DNA from: Chinchilla lanigera
Lineage: Eukaryota > Chordata > Mammalia > Rodentia > Chinchillidae
Length of the DNA stretch: 64,000 nucleotides
Assembly: GCF_000276665.1 (NCBI RefSeq)
Contig: NW_004955433.1
Span: forward strand, 19,912,983 to 19,976,982
Reading direction: 5' to 3'
A program made the position numbers and the translations under genes. Shown here one piece after another: positions 23,766 to 34,259 of the stretch. Under the pieces are notes generated by a model, which was not told the origin of the DNA, searched no databases, and saw only the letters and a list, made by a program, of their open reading frames with translations. Position 1 is the stretch's first letter; the number at the start of each line of letters is the position of its first letter.

Positions 23766-25094
23766 TAGATCTTCTCTGAACTGCTGGTAGAATTCAGCAA
23801 TGAATCCATCAGGTCTTGGGGTTTTCTTGATTGGTATATCTTTTACTACTTTTTTAATTTTATTGACTATTACAGAATTTTTCAGAATTATTAGGTATCT
23901 TAGTTTCTATTTTGGCAATTCATATGTATCTAGGAAATATCTCCATTTCTTCTGAGTTCTCCAATTTATTGGCATACAGGTTTGTGAAATGATAGCAAAT
24001 AATCTTCTAGAGTTCAGCAAGATCCATTGTGGTTTCAGCTTTTTCTTTTCTAATTGCTTTGATTTATGCTTTAGCTTTCTTTTTTTGGTGAGACAGACAT
24101 TTTGTTTGTTGTGTGACCCATTAATTCTTTTTTTTTAGCTTCTAATTAACTAATTTCCATTTTTATCTTTACAATTTCCTTCCTCGTATTACTTCTGGAT
24201 TTGGAATGTTCATATTTTTCTAGGATCTGGAAGTGCACCATTAGGATATTTATTTGTGCTCTTTATGTTTTTCTGATATGGTCCTTCACAGCTATAATTT
24301 TTCCTCTTAGGACTGTTCACTGTGTCTCATAAGTTCTTGTATGTTCTATTAGCTTTATTTAATTCTAGAAACTATTATTTCTACTTTAATTTCTTCTTTC
24401 ATATATTGATTACTCAAAATTGTGATGTTTAATTTTCATGCATTTGCATACTTTGTGGAATTTTATCTTGCAATTGGTTTCTAGTTTCATTGCACTATGA
24501 GATGATAACATGCTTGTTAAATTTTTTTTTTTTTGCATTGAAGTAAGCATGCTTTATCGGTTAGTATGTTGTCTATTTTGGAGAAAGCTACATGTGCTGT
24601 TGAAAAGAACGTATATTCTATTGTGCAGAACATTGTGTATTTACTTATTAAATTCATTTGATGTAAAGTATGGCTCAACTTTTATATATTTTGCTGATTT
24701 TTTTATTTATTTACATGGTCTGTCTATTTGTGTTCAGGAATATTGAATTCCCTCACTATAATTGTATTGCTATTTATCTAATCTTTTTTGCCCAGTTGTG
24801 ATTGTTTTGTGAAACTTGGAGCAACACTGTTTGGTATGTATACTGAATGTTTATAGTTGTTATCCCTTGCCATTGAATAATACCCTTAACCTATATGTAG
24901 TGTTCTTTTTTGACTTTTCTGACCAATTTTCTCTTAAATACTCCTTTGTCCTGAAAATGAAATGCTACTTCTGCTTAGTTTTATGTTTTCATTTCATGGC
25001 ACATTGTTTTCTATCCTGTGATGTTTAGTCTATGAATTTCTTTTTGGGTTAAAAGTTGAATTTCCTTGTTCTCGTTCTATTATCTTTTTTCTTT

Positions 25095-25465
25095 TATCCT
25101 CCCTCAGTTCTATGGCTAGAAGGGCTTTCATGCAGGTGCTCCTAATAGTAAGGTTTTAAATAAGGGACAGGACCTAGAGCTGAGCTTCATTCTGTTTATC
25201 ATTTCTCTAAGTTTTCCTCATTTCTATTTAAACTGAAAAATGAATATTTTCAGAATTCCAATATGTGGAGTTACTGAAGAAAGTAATTGAAAATAAAATT
25301 TTCCTTGGCATATACGAAGTTTTTAAAATTTGGCTTCAGTCATGATCCATTCTGATCAATAATCTGACCCACAGTGGGGCCATGAAGACCATGAAGAGTC
25401 ATGATGCAGTGAAACTGGAAATGGACAGCTGTGCTTCTTCAAAGAAAGTGATACCTTGAGAAAAA
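25095..25465. other. Unassigned stretch between L1 and B1
   Basis: Nothing clearly recognised. A slightly GC-richer bit at 25340-25460 has no open frame or repeat match I can name. Confidence 0.5.
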
Positions 25466-25469
25466 GAAA

Positions 25470-25690
25470 GCCAAGTTGGCCAAGTGACACAGGCCTGTAA
25501 TCCCAGCATTCTGGGGGGCTGAGGCAGGAAGTTTGATTGCAAGTTTGAAAGGCAATTTAGCAATTTAGAAAGAGCCAATCTAAAGAAAAAAACTTAGGAG
25601 GCCTGGAGATGTAAAATCAGTGCAAAGACCTTGACTTCATTCTATAGTAACAAACAAAATAAATAAATTTTAAAAATAAATAAAAGGTAA
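25470..25690 (+). mobile_element. B1 followed by ID-like unit (possible B1-ID composite SINE)
   Basis: B1 left part at about 25470-25585 (GCCAAGTTGGCCAAGTGACACAGGCCTGTAATCCCAGCATTCTGG...GAGGCAGGAAG, ending in AATCTAAAGAAAAAAAC). About 10 bp later GGAGGCCTGGAGATGTAAAATCAGTGCAAAGACC looks like an eroded ID head, with an A-rich tail of ATAAATAAA. The order B1-then-ID matches dimeric SINEs known in squirrels and dormice. It could also be two separate insertions. Confidence 0.65.
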
Positions 25691-25869
25691 AACCAAAACA
25701 AACCCCAATATATTTTATGAAGATCAAACTGGGTAATTTAAGAAAATAACTAAGACAGTGAGCTAAGTTAGGGGAGCAAACCAGGCAGGAAAGGAGCTTC
25801 AATTTCTATTTTAATAGCCTACAAGATGGAAAGGTTGCAGCTATATATTACAGTCCTGTTTTCTTTTTT

Positions 25870-25890
25870 GAAAAAAAAAAAAAAAAAAAA
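25870..25890. repeat. Poly-A run
   Basis: About 20 As after TTTTTTG. No SINE or LINE body found immediately upstream, so its origin is unclear. Confidence 0.8.
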
Positions 25891-25959
25891 ATTCCTTAAC
25901 TTGCAAGACACAAAAGATTGACAGCCAAATTCATTCAGACTTACATATTTTACTCTTTT

Positions 25960-26340
25960 ATAAATAGCAATTCCACTGATATGCTTATAAAGCAGAAAGG
26001 CATTGTAGGAGCTGTTGTGAAACTGCCAGGCTGTGTGGCCTCTCGAAGTCCCATTTGCATGCTAATGAAACCAGAGGCCAGATGCCACTAATTACAGCCC
26101 AGTCTCCCTGTCCAACACCCTACAACCAACTGCTGGTGAATGGACCTCATCATTCCATTATGCAAATGCTCCTTAGGAAGAACAGGAATAAATTCTAAAT
26201 AGTGGCAAACCAAGCCATATATTGGCAGGAGGTAAATGAATAAATATATTCAAGAAATGGAAATTAAAACTTATTATTCAGCACTAGATTAATCATGGCT
26301 GAATAAATATGGAAGAGCAGAACATTTTCTTTTTCCCGGT
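25960..26340. promoter_or_regulatory. Possible cis-regulatory block with POU and homeodomain motifs
   Basis: Seen: octamer ATTTGCAT at 26053-26060, TAAT at 26063-26066, TAATTA at 26089-26094 and an inverted octamer ATGCAAAT at 26160-26167, in a repeat-free block. Such motif mixtures are common in conserved developmental enhancers. That this is an enhancer is inference only, with no conservation data available. Confidence 0.35.
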
Positions 26341-26599
26341 GTCCTGTGTAATTGAGTAAAAATTTCAGTAACTTACGGTATAGTAAGCTGTTTTTCCGGG
26401 AGTCATCCATCAGATTACTTCAAGGCTTAAGCTTCCCTAACACATGCAAAGTGCTCCTTCCAAGTGAAAAATAAACATACAAATCAACCAATGTCAAACA
26501 AGCTTAAAAGGTAGTTTTATTCTTCAGAGTTATCAAGATTGGTTAAATAAAAATCAAAATGGAGACAGAGACGATCTTTGCCCACACCTACCTCAGCAA

Positions 26600-27040
26600 A
26601 ACTTATACAGAACTTCACTTTCTGTGATAGTCAGAATTATATGGAGTAAGGAGGAAGCCAAAGAGTATCAAATTAAAACCGTTCAAAACACACATTTTTG
26701 CAGAGTGACTTGCCTGCAATGTGTTGAACGCAGCAGACTATTATTAAGTGTAGGAAGTCATTCTCCCTGCAGATTGCCTGAGGAAGGGTGTATGAGCGGA
26801 AAGCAGTTCTCCCCCAGGCAAAGTCGATATCATGGCATCATTTTTCAAGAAAGTCACAATGAGAGTTTAAACTATGTTTTGCACATCTCTATTAGCAGCC
26901 TGCTTCTCTCCTGGAAGATTTCACTAATTCCCAATTGATTGGACTCCTCATTTGTGACCGCACACTACCAATTTTCCAGCAATTTCTGATTGTTTGCATT
27001 CTAATTCATAATTAAGGTGACTTGTTACATGTTTAACCAG
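26600..27040. promoter_or_regulatory. Repeat-free block, possible conserved non-coding element
   Basis: Less AT-rich than its surroundings, free of recognisable repeats, with CAATTGATTGG, CTAATTCATAATTAAGG and several CTGCAG/CCTGC elements. A 104-codon open frame at 26624-26938 (+) has no recognisable family and is more likely chance. A function as a regulatory element is inferred. Confidence 0.3.
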
Positions 27041-27627
27041 CTATGATGAATATTTTCTGCCTTATGGTACTTGCTTTTTACATCATCTCACAAATTAAGG
27101 TTTTATCAGGCCAGGTATTATGATTATACTCTGAGAACAACTCTTGCATCTTCAGCCTAACTTGGCTCTAGTAAGAGTTAGTGAGAATTTTTGCTTGGGT
27201 TCCTGAAAACAATTTGTACTAATAAACTGAGGGAAATCTTCCATACCTGACCTGATGGATGGCGTTTAGCATTTGTTTTGGCTCACATAACCTATATGTT
27301 AAAACTCAGCTCTATGCCTTGAGTTAGGTCAGCTGTCCATTCAACAGTTGGAAGAACTTTGGTACAAAGTAGACCCCTGAAAATCGTAGACTGAATGAAC
27401 AACTCAGTAGAGTATGCAGGTTAGTGCTTGTCAGACATTAGAAATAAGATTCAGTGATGTTAGTGATTCTCCAAGACAACATGGTTCCTAAGCAGAAAAG
27501 TTGTAATCTAAATCCAGGCTCTTTTAAATCCAATTCCTGCAATCTCATCAAGAGTTCTACACCAACTCTGATGGTCCTTAGATTCTTCCATGCCTTATCA
27601 TTCTTCACTTTAAAATAATGTGTGACA

Positions 27628-27730
27628 GGGCTGGGGATTTAGCTCAGCGGCAAAAGCACCTGCCTGGCAAGCACAAGGTCATGAGTTCGGTTCCCGGTAC
27701 CGGAGAAAAAAACAAAAACAAAAAAAAAAA
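27628..27730 (+). mobile_element. ID SINE with target duplication
   Basis: GGGCTGGGGATTTAGCTCAGCGGCAAAAGCACC, GTTCGGTTCCCGGTACCGG and an A tail with AAAAAC units. AATGTGTGACA occurs at 27617-27627 and 27729-27739. Four-A variant. Confidence 0.96.
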
Positions 27731-27744
27731 TGTGTGACATACCA

Positions 27745-28245
27745 GGAATGGACAGGTGAATTTAAGTGACTTTCAAGCTTTTCTACTCTGGGTAGAAGTC
27801 GCTTGTGAAACGGGCCACATACTCCATATGGAAAAATGACATCAGAATATTGCCCAATATCAGATAGCATGAACAGTACATAGTTTCACAGCAAGCATTT
27901 GAGTCTAATAGACGAGGATCTTTTAATAAAGATTAATTGTGGAAATTACTATATTTACTATCAAAGTGAGTGAAATAAACAGGCTCCATTACCCGACACT
28001 TAGAGTGAAGTGTGAAGATAGGGAAAAATGATTAGCAAAGGTAGCAGCAGGTAGACAGATTGAAGGCAGAAAGAAGACAACACTGCAAAGAGAAAGTTGT
28101 AACATTCCTTTAGAAATAAGCAAGGGTGGTATTTTATAGAGCACATTAGAGAGAGCTCTAGAGGGAAAACTGAGAAAAATAGGTTATGAAGATAAAAATA
28201 GTGTTTGTAAGAATATAAACTTTGTATGTAATGGATTTTGATATA
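27745..28245. other. Unassigned stretch
   Basis: No gene or repeat recognised. The minus-strand open frame 27679-27870 runs into the ID tail and is not supported. Confidence 0.55.
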
Positions 28246-28249
28246 AATG

Positions 28250-28412
28250 TTGGCTCTCCTTTTAGGAGTAGCATAAATTTTATCAGATTATTTAACTTTC
28301 TGACATTGTTTCTTTGTTTACATGAGGAACGGAAAAGCTAACGTCTAACTTAGAGCTGTTGTGAAGATTAAATGAGATGCTATATGTATGACATTTTGCT
28401 ATATGCTTTGGA
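28250..28412 (+). mobile_element. MIR SINE remnant
   Basis: TTATTTAACTTTCTGACATTGTTTC, then GTTTACATGAGG, then AGAGCTGTTGTGAAGATTAAATGAGATG. This is the MIR core order (TTAACCTCTCTG, CTCATCTGTAAAATGGGG, GTTGTGAGGATTAAATGAG). Confidence 0.75.
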
Positions 28413-28714
28413 AAGATGAATAATAAGTAATAAATTTTGAGTATTAGTCATATCTAGTAACAGCTGGAGTAAACAGTATGCAAATAATAGTTTTACATAA
28501 AAATTATAGTACCACAGAGAGTGTTTAGCAGAAAGAAGGAAAAGAGGACACCAAAGAGAACCTTAAAGAGAGAGTAAGCTTTTTACTGGGTTTTGTTTTG
28601 GTTTTGGTTTTCTTGTGTTTCTTTGTGGTCTCTTGAGGAAAGCTGTGTCCATGTAAAGTGGGTGAGAAAATTATTAGTATCACTAGATTCGCTGAGGAAT
28701 GTAAGAGTATAAGT

Positions 28715-28746
28715 GAAGTACCAACTGAGTGAAGTACAAACTGAGT
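28715..28746. repeat. 16-bp tandem duplication, one mismatch
   Basis: GAAGTACCAACTGAGT is followed directly by GAAGTACAAACTGAGT. Two units only. Confidence 0.9.
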
Positions 28747-28884
28747 ATTTCGAGGGAAGCTTTCATGGATGAACCCTAAAGATCTGTAAACACAAATCTG
28801 GAAGCTGGAAGCAGCGCGCCAGTACTGACAAGAAGACCCGCTGTGTCCCTCAACCCCACCTTCTGCAGTCTACTCGCTGTGAAA

Positions 28885-29012
28885 TCTGCCTCGATCTAGT
28901 TCATCTTTGAGACTGAATTTGGTGATCTGTAAAGCAAGAGTAAGATGATGATAATATCATGGTACTTATGAGTATTAATTAAAATGAAGCTTGTAAAGCT
29001 CTTAGCAGAGAC
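28885..29012 (+). mobile_element. MIR SINE remnant
   Basis: CATCTTTGAGACTGAATTTGGTGATCTGTAAAGCAAGAG, then GATAATATCATGGTACTTATGAG, then TGTAAAGCTCTTAGCAGAG, following the MIR order through ...TGTAAAGCGCTTAGAACAG. Confidence 0.75.
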
Positions 29013-29014
29013 AT

Positions 29015-29728
29015 TAATACATACAAAATTTTGCCTATCTGCTAATTTGATTGTAATGATTAACATAAAATTTAGACCATATTTGTAAGCAATCCATTCC
29101 CTTGGTTCTTTTAATTCAGTTATTATAAATGGTCTGCAGGTCCCACTGAGAATTTCCAAAGATGTTCTTGTCTCTATTCTTATTTTATAGATGCTAAGAG
29201 TCAACCTCTCTTGATACCTCTCATAACCTCTGTAGCAGCTTAGCAATTCCGCTATAAATTGGAATTTGGTCTGTTGTGATCATAGGATAATCTTGGGAGA
29301 CTGCTGATTTGAGGAAGAAACAGTCTCATATGTAATAAACCCATCAGTGTGGTTTCTAAGGTTCTACCTGAGAGGGAGGAAGGTGCTTTGATTCCAGCAG
29401 AATTATCAAGGGTATTGTCCTCCAGTTAATGGGAATATAATTGCTCCTCATTCCTCTTTGCTCATTAAGTCAGTCCCATCACATGGAACCCTCATAGTAG
29501 TGATCCATAAATTTATAAGAAAAGATGTCTCTTGCTGAGCTGAGAGGCCACCAATGCCCAGGCTCATGGCTTACACTTGAGTGCTGTGAATAAAATAAGC
29601 CTCACATTAAGTTGTGAACAAAGTCTCCCAGGAAACTGACAGAAACAAATTCTTACCTGCACTCTCACCTGTCACAAATGAGAAAGCTCATGGAGCAGCT
29701 ATCCAACCTGAAATGTAATAACTACCTT
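29015..29728. other. Unassigned stretch
   Basis: No gene or repeat recognised. The minus-strand open frame 28896-29246 overlaps the MIR and is chance. Confidence 0.55.
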
Positions 29729-29734
29729 TCTTTA

Positions 29735-29886
29735 TTTTACTGGCTCTGAGTTTAACATACATCAGTTAATTTAATCCTCACTACTAACAACGGCCTAATT
29801 ATTATCTCCATTTTATGGATGAGGGAATTGAATCTCGAAGAGGTTAACTGACTTGCTAAAAGCAACACAGGTGGTAAATGGCTATA
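29735..29886 (-). mobile_element. MIR SINE, antisense
   Basis: TTAATTTAATCCTCACTACTAAC, TATTATCTCCATTTTATGGATGAGGGAATTGAA and GAGGTTAACTGACTTGCTAAAAGCAACACAGGTGGTAAATGG form the classic antisense MIR core. Confidence 0.88.
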
Positions 29887-30256
29887 CCTACAAGCCTATA
29901 TTGTCAGGATTTTTACCTTGGTGTAAGAAATTGTCAAGAGGAGGGGTTCCTGTATTACAAAACAGGGTTTGGCTAACATTTTCTGTAGCGGTTTTTATGG
30001 TAAATATTGTAGGATCTACACTATATAGCATATGACATCTTCTACAACTACTCACCTCAGCTATTGTTACACAGAAGCAGCTGTTGACAATTCAGAAACA
30101 ACAGCTTGACTATGTTGCAAAAATCCTTGATTTACAAAATATGTGCAGGGAGCTGCTACAGTTCATAGAAAGCAGTTTTCTGAGCCCTATTATAAAATAT
30201 GAGCTATTCACCAGGAAATAAGAATTCTGATGATGAGTTGCCATTAATCTGTTTCT

Positions 30257-30410
30257 GTTTTTCTTTTTGTTTTTGACTTTTTTGAGACAAGGTTTCGCTC
30301 TGCATTTCAGGTGTCCTTGAGTTCACTTTGTGGCCCAGGCTGGTCTCCTACTCACAAGGCTGCCTCAGCCTCCCGTGTGCTGGGACTACAGGCATGCACC
30401 ACCATGCCCT
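30257..30410 (-). mobile_element. B1 SINE, antisense, with 17-bp target duplication
   Basis: Begins in T-rich DNA, TTTTTTGAGACAAGGTTTCGC, then GTCCTTGAGTTCACTTTGTGGCCCAGGCTGG, CCTCAGCCTCCCGTGTGCTGGGACTACAGGC and ends CACCATGCCCT. GCCATTAATCTGTTTCT is found at 30240-30256 and 30411-30427. The exact duplication shows a complete, fairly recent insertion. Confidence 0.96.
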
Positions 30411-30429
30411 GCCATTAATCTGTTTCTTA

Positions 30430-32025
30430 ACCTCAGACAAATGACTATTTTTGGAAACATATTATTATTTATAAAGTAAATAAATCATTTCACACATTTA
30501 AATCTGAACCAGTAAATAATCATGCAAATATGTAACTTTCATGAAAGCAGAGATTTGTCTGTTTTGTTTAATGTAAATAAGCCTAGAACCTAGGGCACTA
30601 TCTGACACATGAGAAGTGTTCTGATATGGGGTGAATTAAGGGATAAACTACATGAAACAATATGTGCACTAGACTTCAGATCATGAAACTAAACACAAGG
30701 TAGCTGCCCTGTCATGGACAGTAGTCACTATAACTGGTTTCTGGTATCCTAATTTGTCCATAGTGATCAATATGCCATCTAACCCACATTTATGGGGCTA
30801 AGGGTTCATAACTGATAATTACAAAGGTCAACAGGCATTCAAGGGAATAGCCCAGCTTAGCCAGAAGCAGTTTATATCAACTTGTACTCCAAGTTCACTT
30901 CTGTATTGACCCTGACACTCTCTTATAAATCAGTGAAGTTCTGCAGCCTTTATACCCCAGACAGTATTTTAAGAAAAAGAATGAGGAAGCAGAAGAAAAC
31001 TAAAAGTTTTGACATTTAACTATGAGGTATTTGAAAAAGACATTTTAAATGGAGCATTTTTAAATAGCAAGTTAAATCTCCTCCTTCCCTATAACCAGTT
31101 CTCAAGACAGGAAGGAGGCACAACAAAAGAAAATTAGGTCAGTGGATAAAGTAATGCAAATGAACCTGAAGTTCCCCTAAAGTATCCTGCTCAAGTGAGT
31201 ACTAATGTGCCAGTATCTACTGCTCTACTATTTCGTTTGTGCTTACAGTCTGTGATTTCTATGACTGACAGACTGTATGGCCTATGGCTAGTGATTCACT
31301 AGAGAATGAATACCAAGGTCCTACTTGACATCTGAGTGGGAATTCAGTAAGAGATATTTACGTCCCATGTGTGCATAATCTATCATCCTTAATATATTAG
31401 TCTGAGTGTGGATTTCCATTACACAAGTAGTTCTCCTGTTTTACTGTCAATAGTGTGTGGACAATACCTGCAAAGTTGAACAAAGGACCTTTAAAGACAC
31501 AGGCTCTGAATGTTTTTGAATGTCACACTGTGAGATATTAAATGAGGCTAAAGACTTCTATATCAAGGGCAAGGTCATGTCTGAAGTATTTTTCAACCCC
31601 ATTTAAAATGACAAAACAGAGAGAAACACAACTCCTTGGAGAAGGTTTTACTCAAAACCCAAGTCACAGACCCTTAGCAATGTCTCCACACTAATCAGTA
31701 CTCCCATAACATGTGTTGTGAAGACTGGGGAAGGGGGAGGAACTTAGACAATTGGTCTGAATCACAGACTTTTATGAGAGCTGTTAAAGAAGGTTGCGCA
31801 AATAATTGTGTCAAGCAGGACACAGCTCTGTGATGCAAAAGTCTGGACAAGTCCATAGAATAGAATCTTTAAGTCAAACCAAATGAAATGCATGTCTGAG
31901 GGGAAGGGCACTGGTTTTTCATTTATTCTCTTTTCTTTTATTTATGATAATGTTTTAAAGAGTTGAAAAGGATTAAACACCTCTGAGTTATCATATCTTA
32001 TAGGAGAAGATAAGTGTTTTGTTTT
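30430..32025. other. Unassigned stretch
   Basis: No gene, young SINE or LTR recognised. Ordinary AT-rich DNA with a moderately GC-richer part near 31,600-31,760. Confidence 0.5.
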
Positions 32026-32029
32026 GTTT

Positions 32030-32235
32030 TTTCTCTTTTTAAAATTCATGCCTATATCTGGCTATCTGAGTAACCACTTTGAAGATAACAATATGTAACA
32101 GAACAACCACTGTCAATTTCCTATCACCTTATTTTGGAATTCTGTATCATTTTTGTACTTTTGATGTTGTTTTCTTTATGTCTTTGTTTTTGTTATTTTG
32201 TTTTTGTTCTTTGCTCTTTAAAATAAAAACAGAAA
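32030..32235 (+). repeat. Unclassified interspersed repeat, copy B
   Basis: CACTTTGAAGATAACAATATGTAACAG at about 32075, TTTCCTATCACC, TCTGTATCATTTTTGTACTTTTG, then ATGTCTTTGTTTTTGTTATTTTG. It shares these blocks in order with copy A (12075-12282), and the first blocks with copy C (32316-32420). Confidence 0.68.
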
Positions 32236-32315
32236 AATATATATGTATATAGAAGTATAGCTGGGATAAATGTATTACTGATGTCTATCAGTTTATTGAA
32301 AGGAAGAGTTAATAT

Positions 32316-32420
32316 TCTTTTTTTCTTGACCAATTTTACATGCTTATACGTGCTAATCAGAATGACTAATTTCAAGACAACAATATGCAATATAACAACC
32401 ATTGTTGAAGTCCTACCATC
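32316..32420 (+). repeat. Unclassified interspersed repeat, copy C, cut by B1
   Basis: ATGCTTATACGTGC, AATTTCAAGACAACAATATGC, ATAACAACCATTGTTGAAGTCCTACCATCTTG. It matches the first half of copy B, about 290 bp downstream in the same orientation. The antisense B1 starts where its second half should follow. Confidence 0.62.
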
Positions 32421-32421
32421 T

Positions 32422-32572
32422 TGTTTGTTTTGTTTTTGAGACTGGGTCTCACTATGTAGTTCAGGCTAGCCTTGTACTTCTTTTGTAGCCCAGGCTCACC
32501 TTGAACTCAAAGCTGTCTTCCTGCCTCAACCTCCGAGTATTGGGATGACAGGAGAGTGCAACCAGAACTGGC
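32422..32572 (-). mobile_element. B1 SINE, antisense
   Basis: TTTTGAGACTGGGTCTCACTATGTAG, CAGGCTAGCCTTGTACTTC, CAGGCTCACCTTGAACTC (the internal duplication), CTGCCTCAACCTCCGAGTATTGGGATGACAGG, ending AACCAGAACTGGC. Confidence 0.92.
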
Positions 32573-32574
32573 AG

Positions 32575-33260
32575 AGAGGTTAGGTTTTAAGATAAAAAGA
32601 ATAAACAAACATTACGATAATATTACTTTCAAATACACTAAATATCTCCTACGAATATAAAGACAATAACCCCATTTTAAATCTTTACCTATCCCTTGTC
32701 TATATCTAAGGTTAAATGTTCAGAAAAAATGACACTTGAAAAATATACCCATTCATTTTATAATGAAATAAAAATTTTCTTAAGTAACCTGTCAATAATG
32801 TCAACATATACATGCAGTTTGACCTCATTTTGCCGATTAACTGTTTTATTTTGAATCTTCTTTGCATTTCTTTTAATTTTCACATAACTTTCCACCTGTC
32901 CTCATGACATTACTTATTACTTCAACAAATTTCACCAGGCAGTAACATAAATAAAAATAAAATTGCTGCTCCCTTTCTTCCATACTAATCAAATTTTACT
33001 GCCATCTTTATTAATTCTGTCACTTATTTTTATGATAGCTTTTCACAAATACTAATTTAAATCACTTGCAGGAATATTTTTGGTGTCTGAACCTGATGGA
33101 AGTTTTTGGCTGGTTTCAATGCTCAGAAATCAAAGCAATGATTAGATGACAGCAAACAGAAATGTCCTCAGTTTCATGTAAGGAGGAACTTATTCATCTG
33201 TAGCATGCACTTGCTCGGCACTCCATACTGCAAGAAAAAGCTTCAGTATGAACCCCAGTG
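32575..33260. other. AT-rich unassigned stretch
   Basis: Nothing recognised beyond general AT-richness. Confidence 0.55.
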
Positions 33261-33264
33261 ACCC

Positions 33265-33560
33265 ACTCAATCAAATTTATTAAAGGCGTAATAATGTTCA
33301 AGCACTGTGTTGTGTGAATATAACCATGCCACTTAACCATGGGAGCATACTCTGTGAATGGCACTGTTAGCTGACTTTGTCACTGTGTGAACATCATAGA
33401 CTGCACTGGCATAACCCTGGATGGTATAAATCAGTCCCTCAGTACAGCCTCTTACTGCAGTGAAGGTAAACTCAAGGTGTGTGAGGCTGCTTTAGCCATA
33501 AAATGATCTATTGCTTTATAGTGAACTTTCCTTTTATAAGGAAAATGCTCTAAAGTAACA
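33265..33560. mobile_element. Ancient interspersed repeat debris
   Basis: 33265-33312 resembles antisense L2 (TTATTAAAGGCG...GTTCAAGCACTGTG). 33345-33480 (GGGAGCATACTCTGTGAATGG, GTCACTGTGTGAACATCATAGACTGCACTGGCATAACCCTGGATGGTATA) resembles an old mammalian repeat I know by sequence but cannot name with confidence. Confidence 0.45.
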
Positions 33561-33669
33561 TGAAATTTATATAACGTCCACAATTGTATGTGTTATACTT
33601 TCACATGACTCACAGTGCAGAAGACTTGATTAATACAAGCATTGCCAAAACACATTGATATAGGGGAAA

Positions 33670-34255
33670 GAAACTCCCGACCTGAATGATATCTGGGATG
33701 AGTTCGTGTTCTCTAAAATCAAAGAATGAATTTTAGGAACAACAGAGGTTAAGAGCAGAATATATTTACTGAGGGAAAGAAAGCTTCTGTCCTAGACAGG
33801 GACAGAAGGAGGGCCAAGTGGGTTGCCCAGGAACCTGTCTCGTCTTGGGACTTTTATGAGGCAAATCCACAAGGTGAGGCAGGTCCAAGGTGGAAAACAT
33901 GGGAACTCGCTATGTGGGCATGGGGTGGGACAAAACTATGGTCAGCCAGTAAGATTGCAAGTATAACTATTCAGGGAAAATTGATTAAATTGGGATCAAA
34001 TGGGGAAGCAAGTCATGTAGAAAGCAGGCATGAATACAGAACAGGGGCCTTTCCTGTAGGGGGTTGATTGGTGGCTTGACTGCTACCTTTTAGAATATCA
34101 ATCCCTGAGGTCCATCCCTAGGGAAGTATGTGGACACATCTGTTTAATCTTCTGTCCATAGCTGGAGGTGTCTGTCTCCCCCACAGTTGCAAGGTATCTC
34201 ATCTTCCACACTGGCTCCTTCGAGGGCCTGACCCTGTCTGACTGCCTATAATAAT
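33670..34255 (-). mobile_element. Probable LTR, ERVL-like, antisense; class uncertain
   Basis: A 590-bp block GC-richer than its surroundings, including GGTTAAGAGCAGAATATATTTACTGAGGG, GGGTTGCCCAGGAACCTG, GGGGCCTTTCCTGTAGGGGG, and CCTTCGAGGGCCTGACCCTGTCTGACTGCC. The composition and the style of its ends suggest an LTR. No TG...CA pair with matching target duplication was found, and no coding content is present. Confidence 0.42.
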
Positions 34256-34259
34256 TTTA

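Larger units (their letters stand above)
21374..25090 (-). mobile_element. L1 LINE remnant, antisense, about 3.7 kb (3' UTR to mid ORF2)
   Basis: The + strand reads backwards through an L1. First comes a 3' UTR-like piece (TACACAATGATTACATTTATTGTGG and a pyrimidine-rich part to about 21,640). Then come the ORF2 C-terminal region (CATTCCCATGAACACTGTAG, GTATTTCTCTAATATCCAGTGATG) and the reverse-transcriptase region at 23,436-23,900, with further ORF2 to about 25,090. The 5' end is missing, which is usual for L1 truncation. Many stops and indels make it inactive. An ID inserted at 22,427. Confidence 0.88.
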
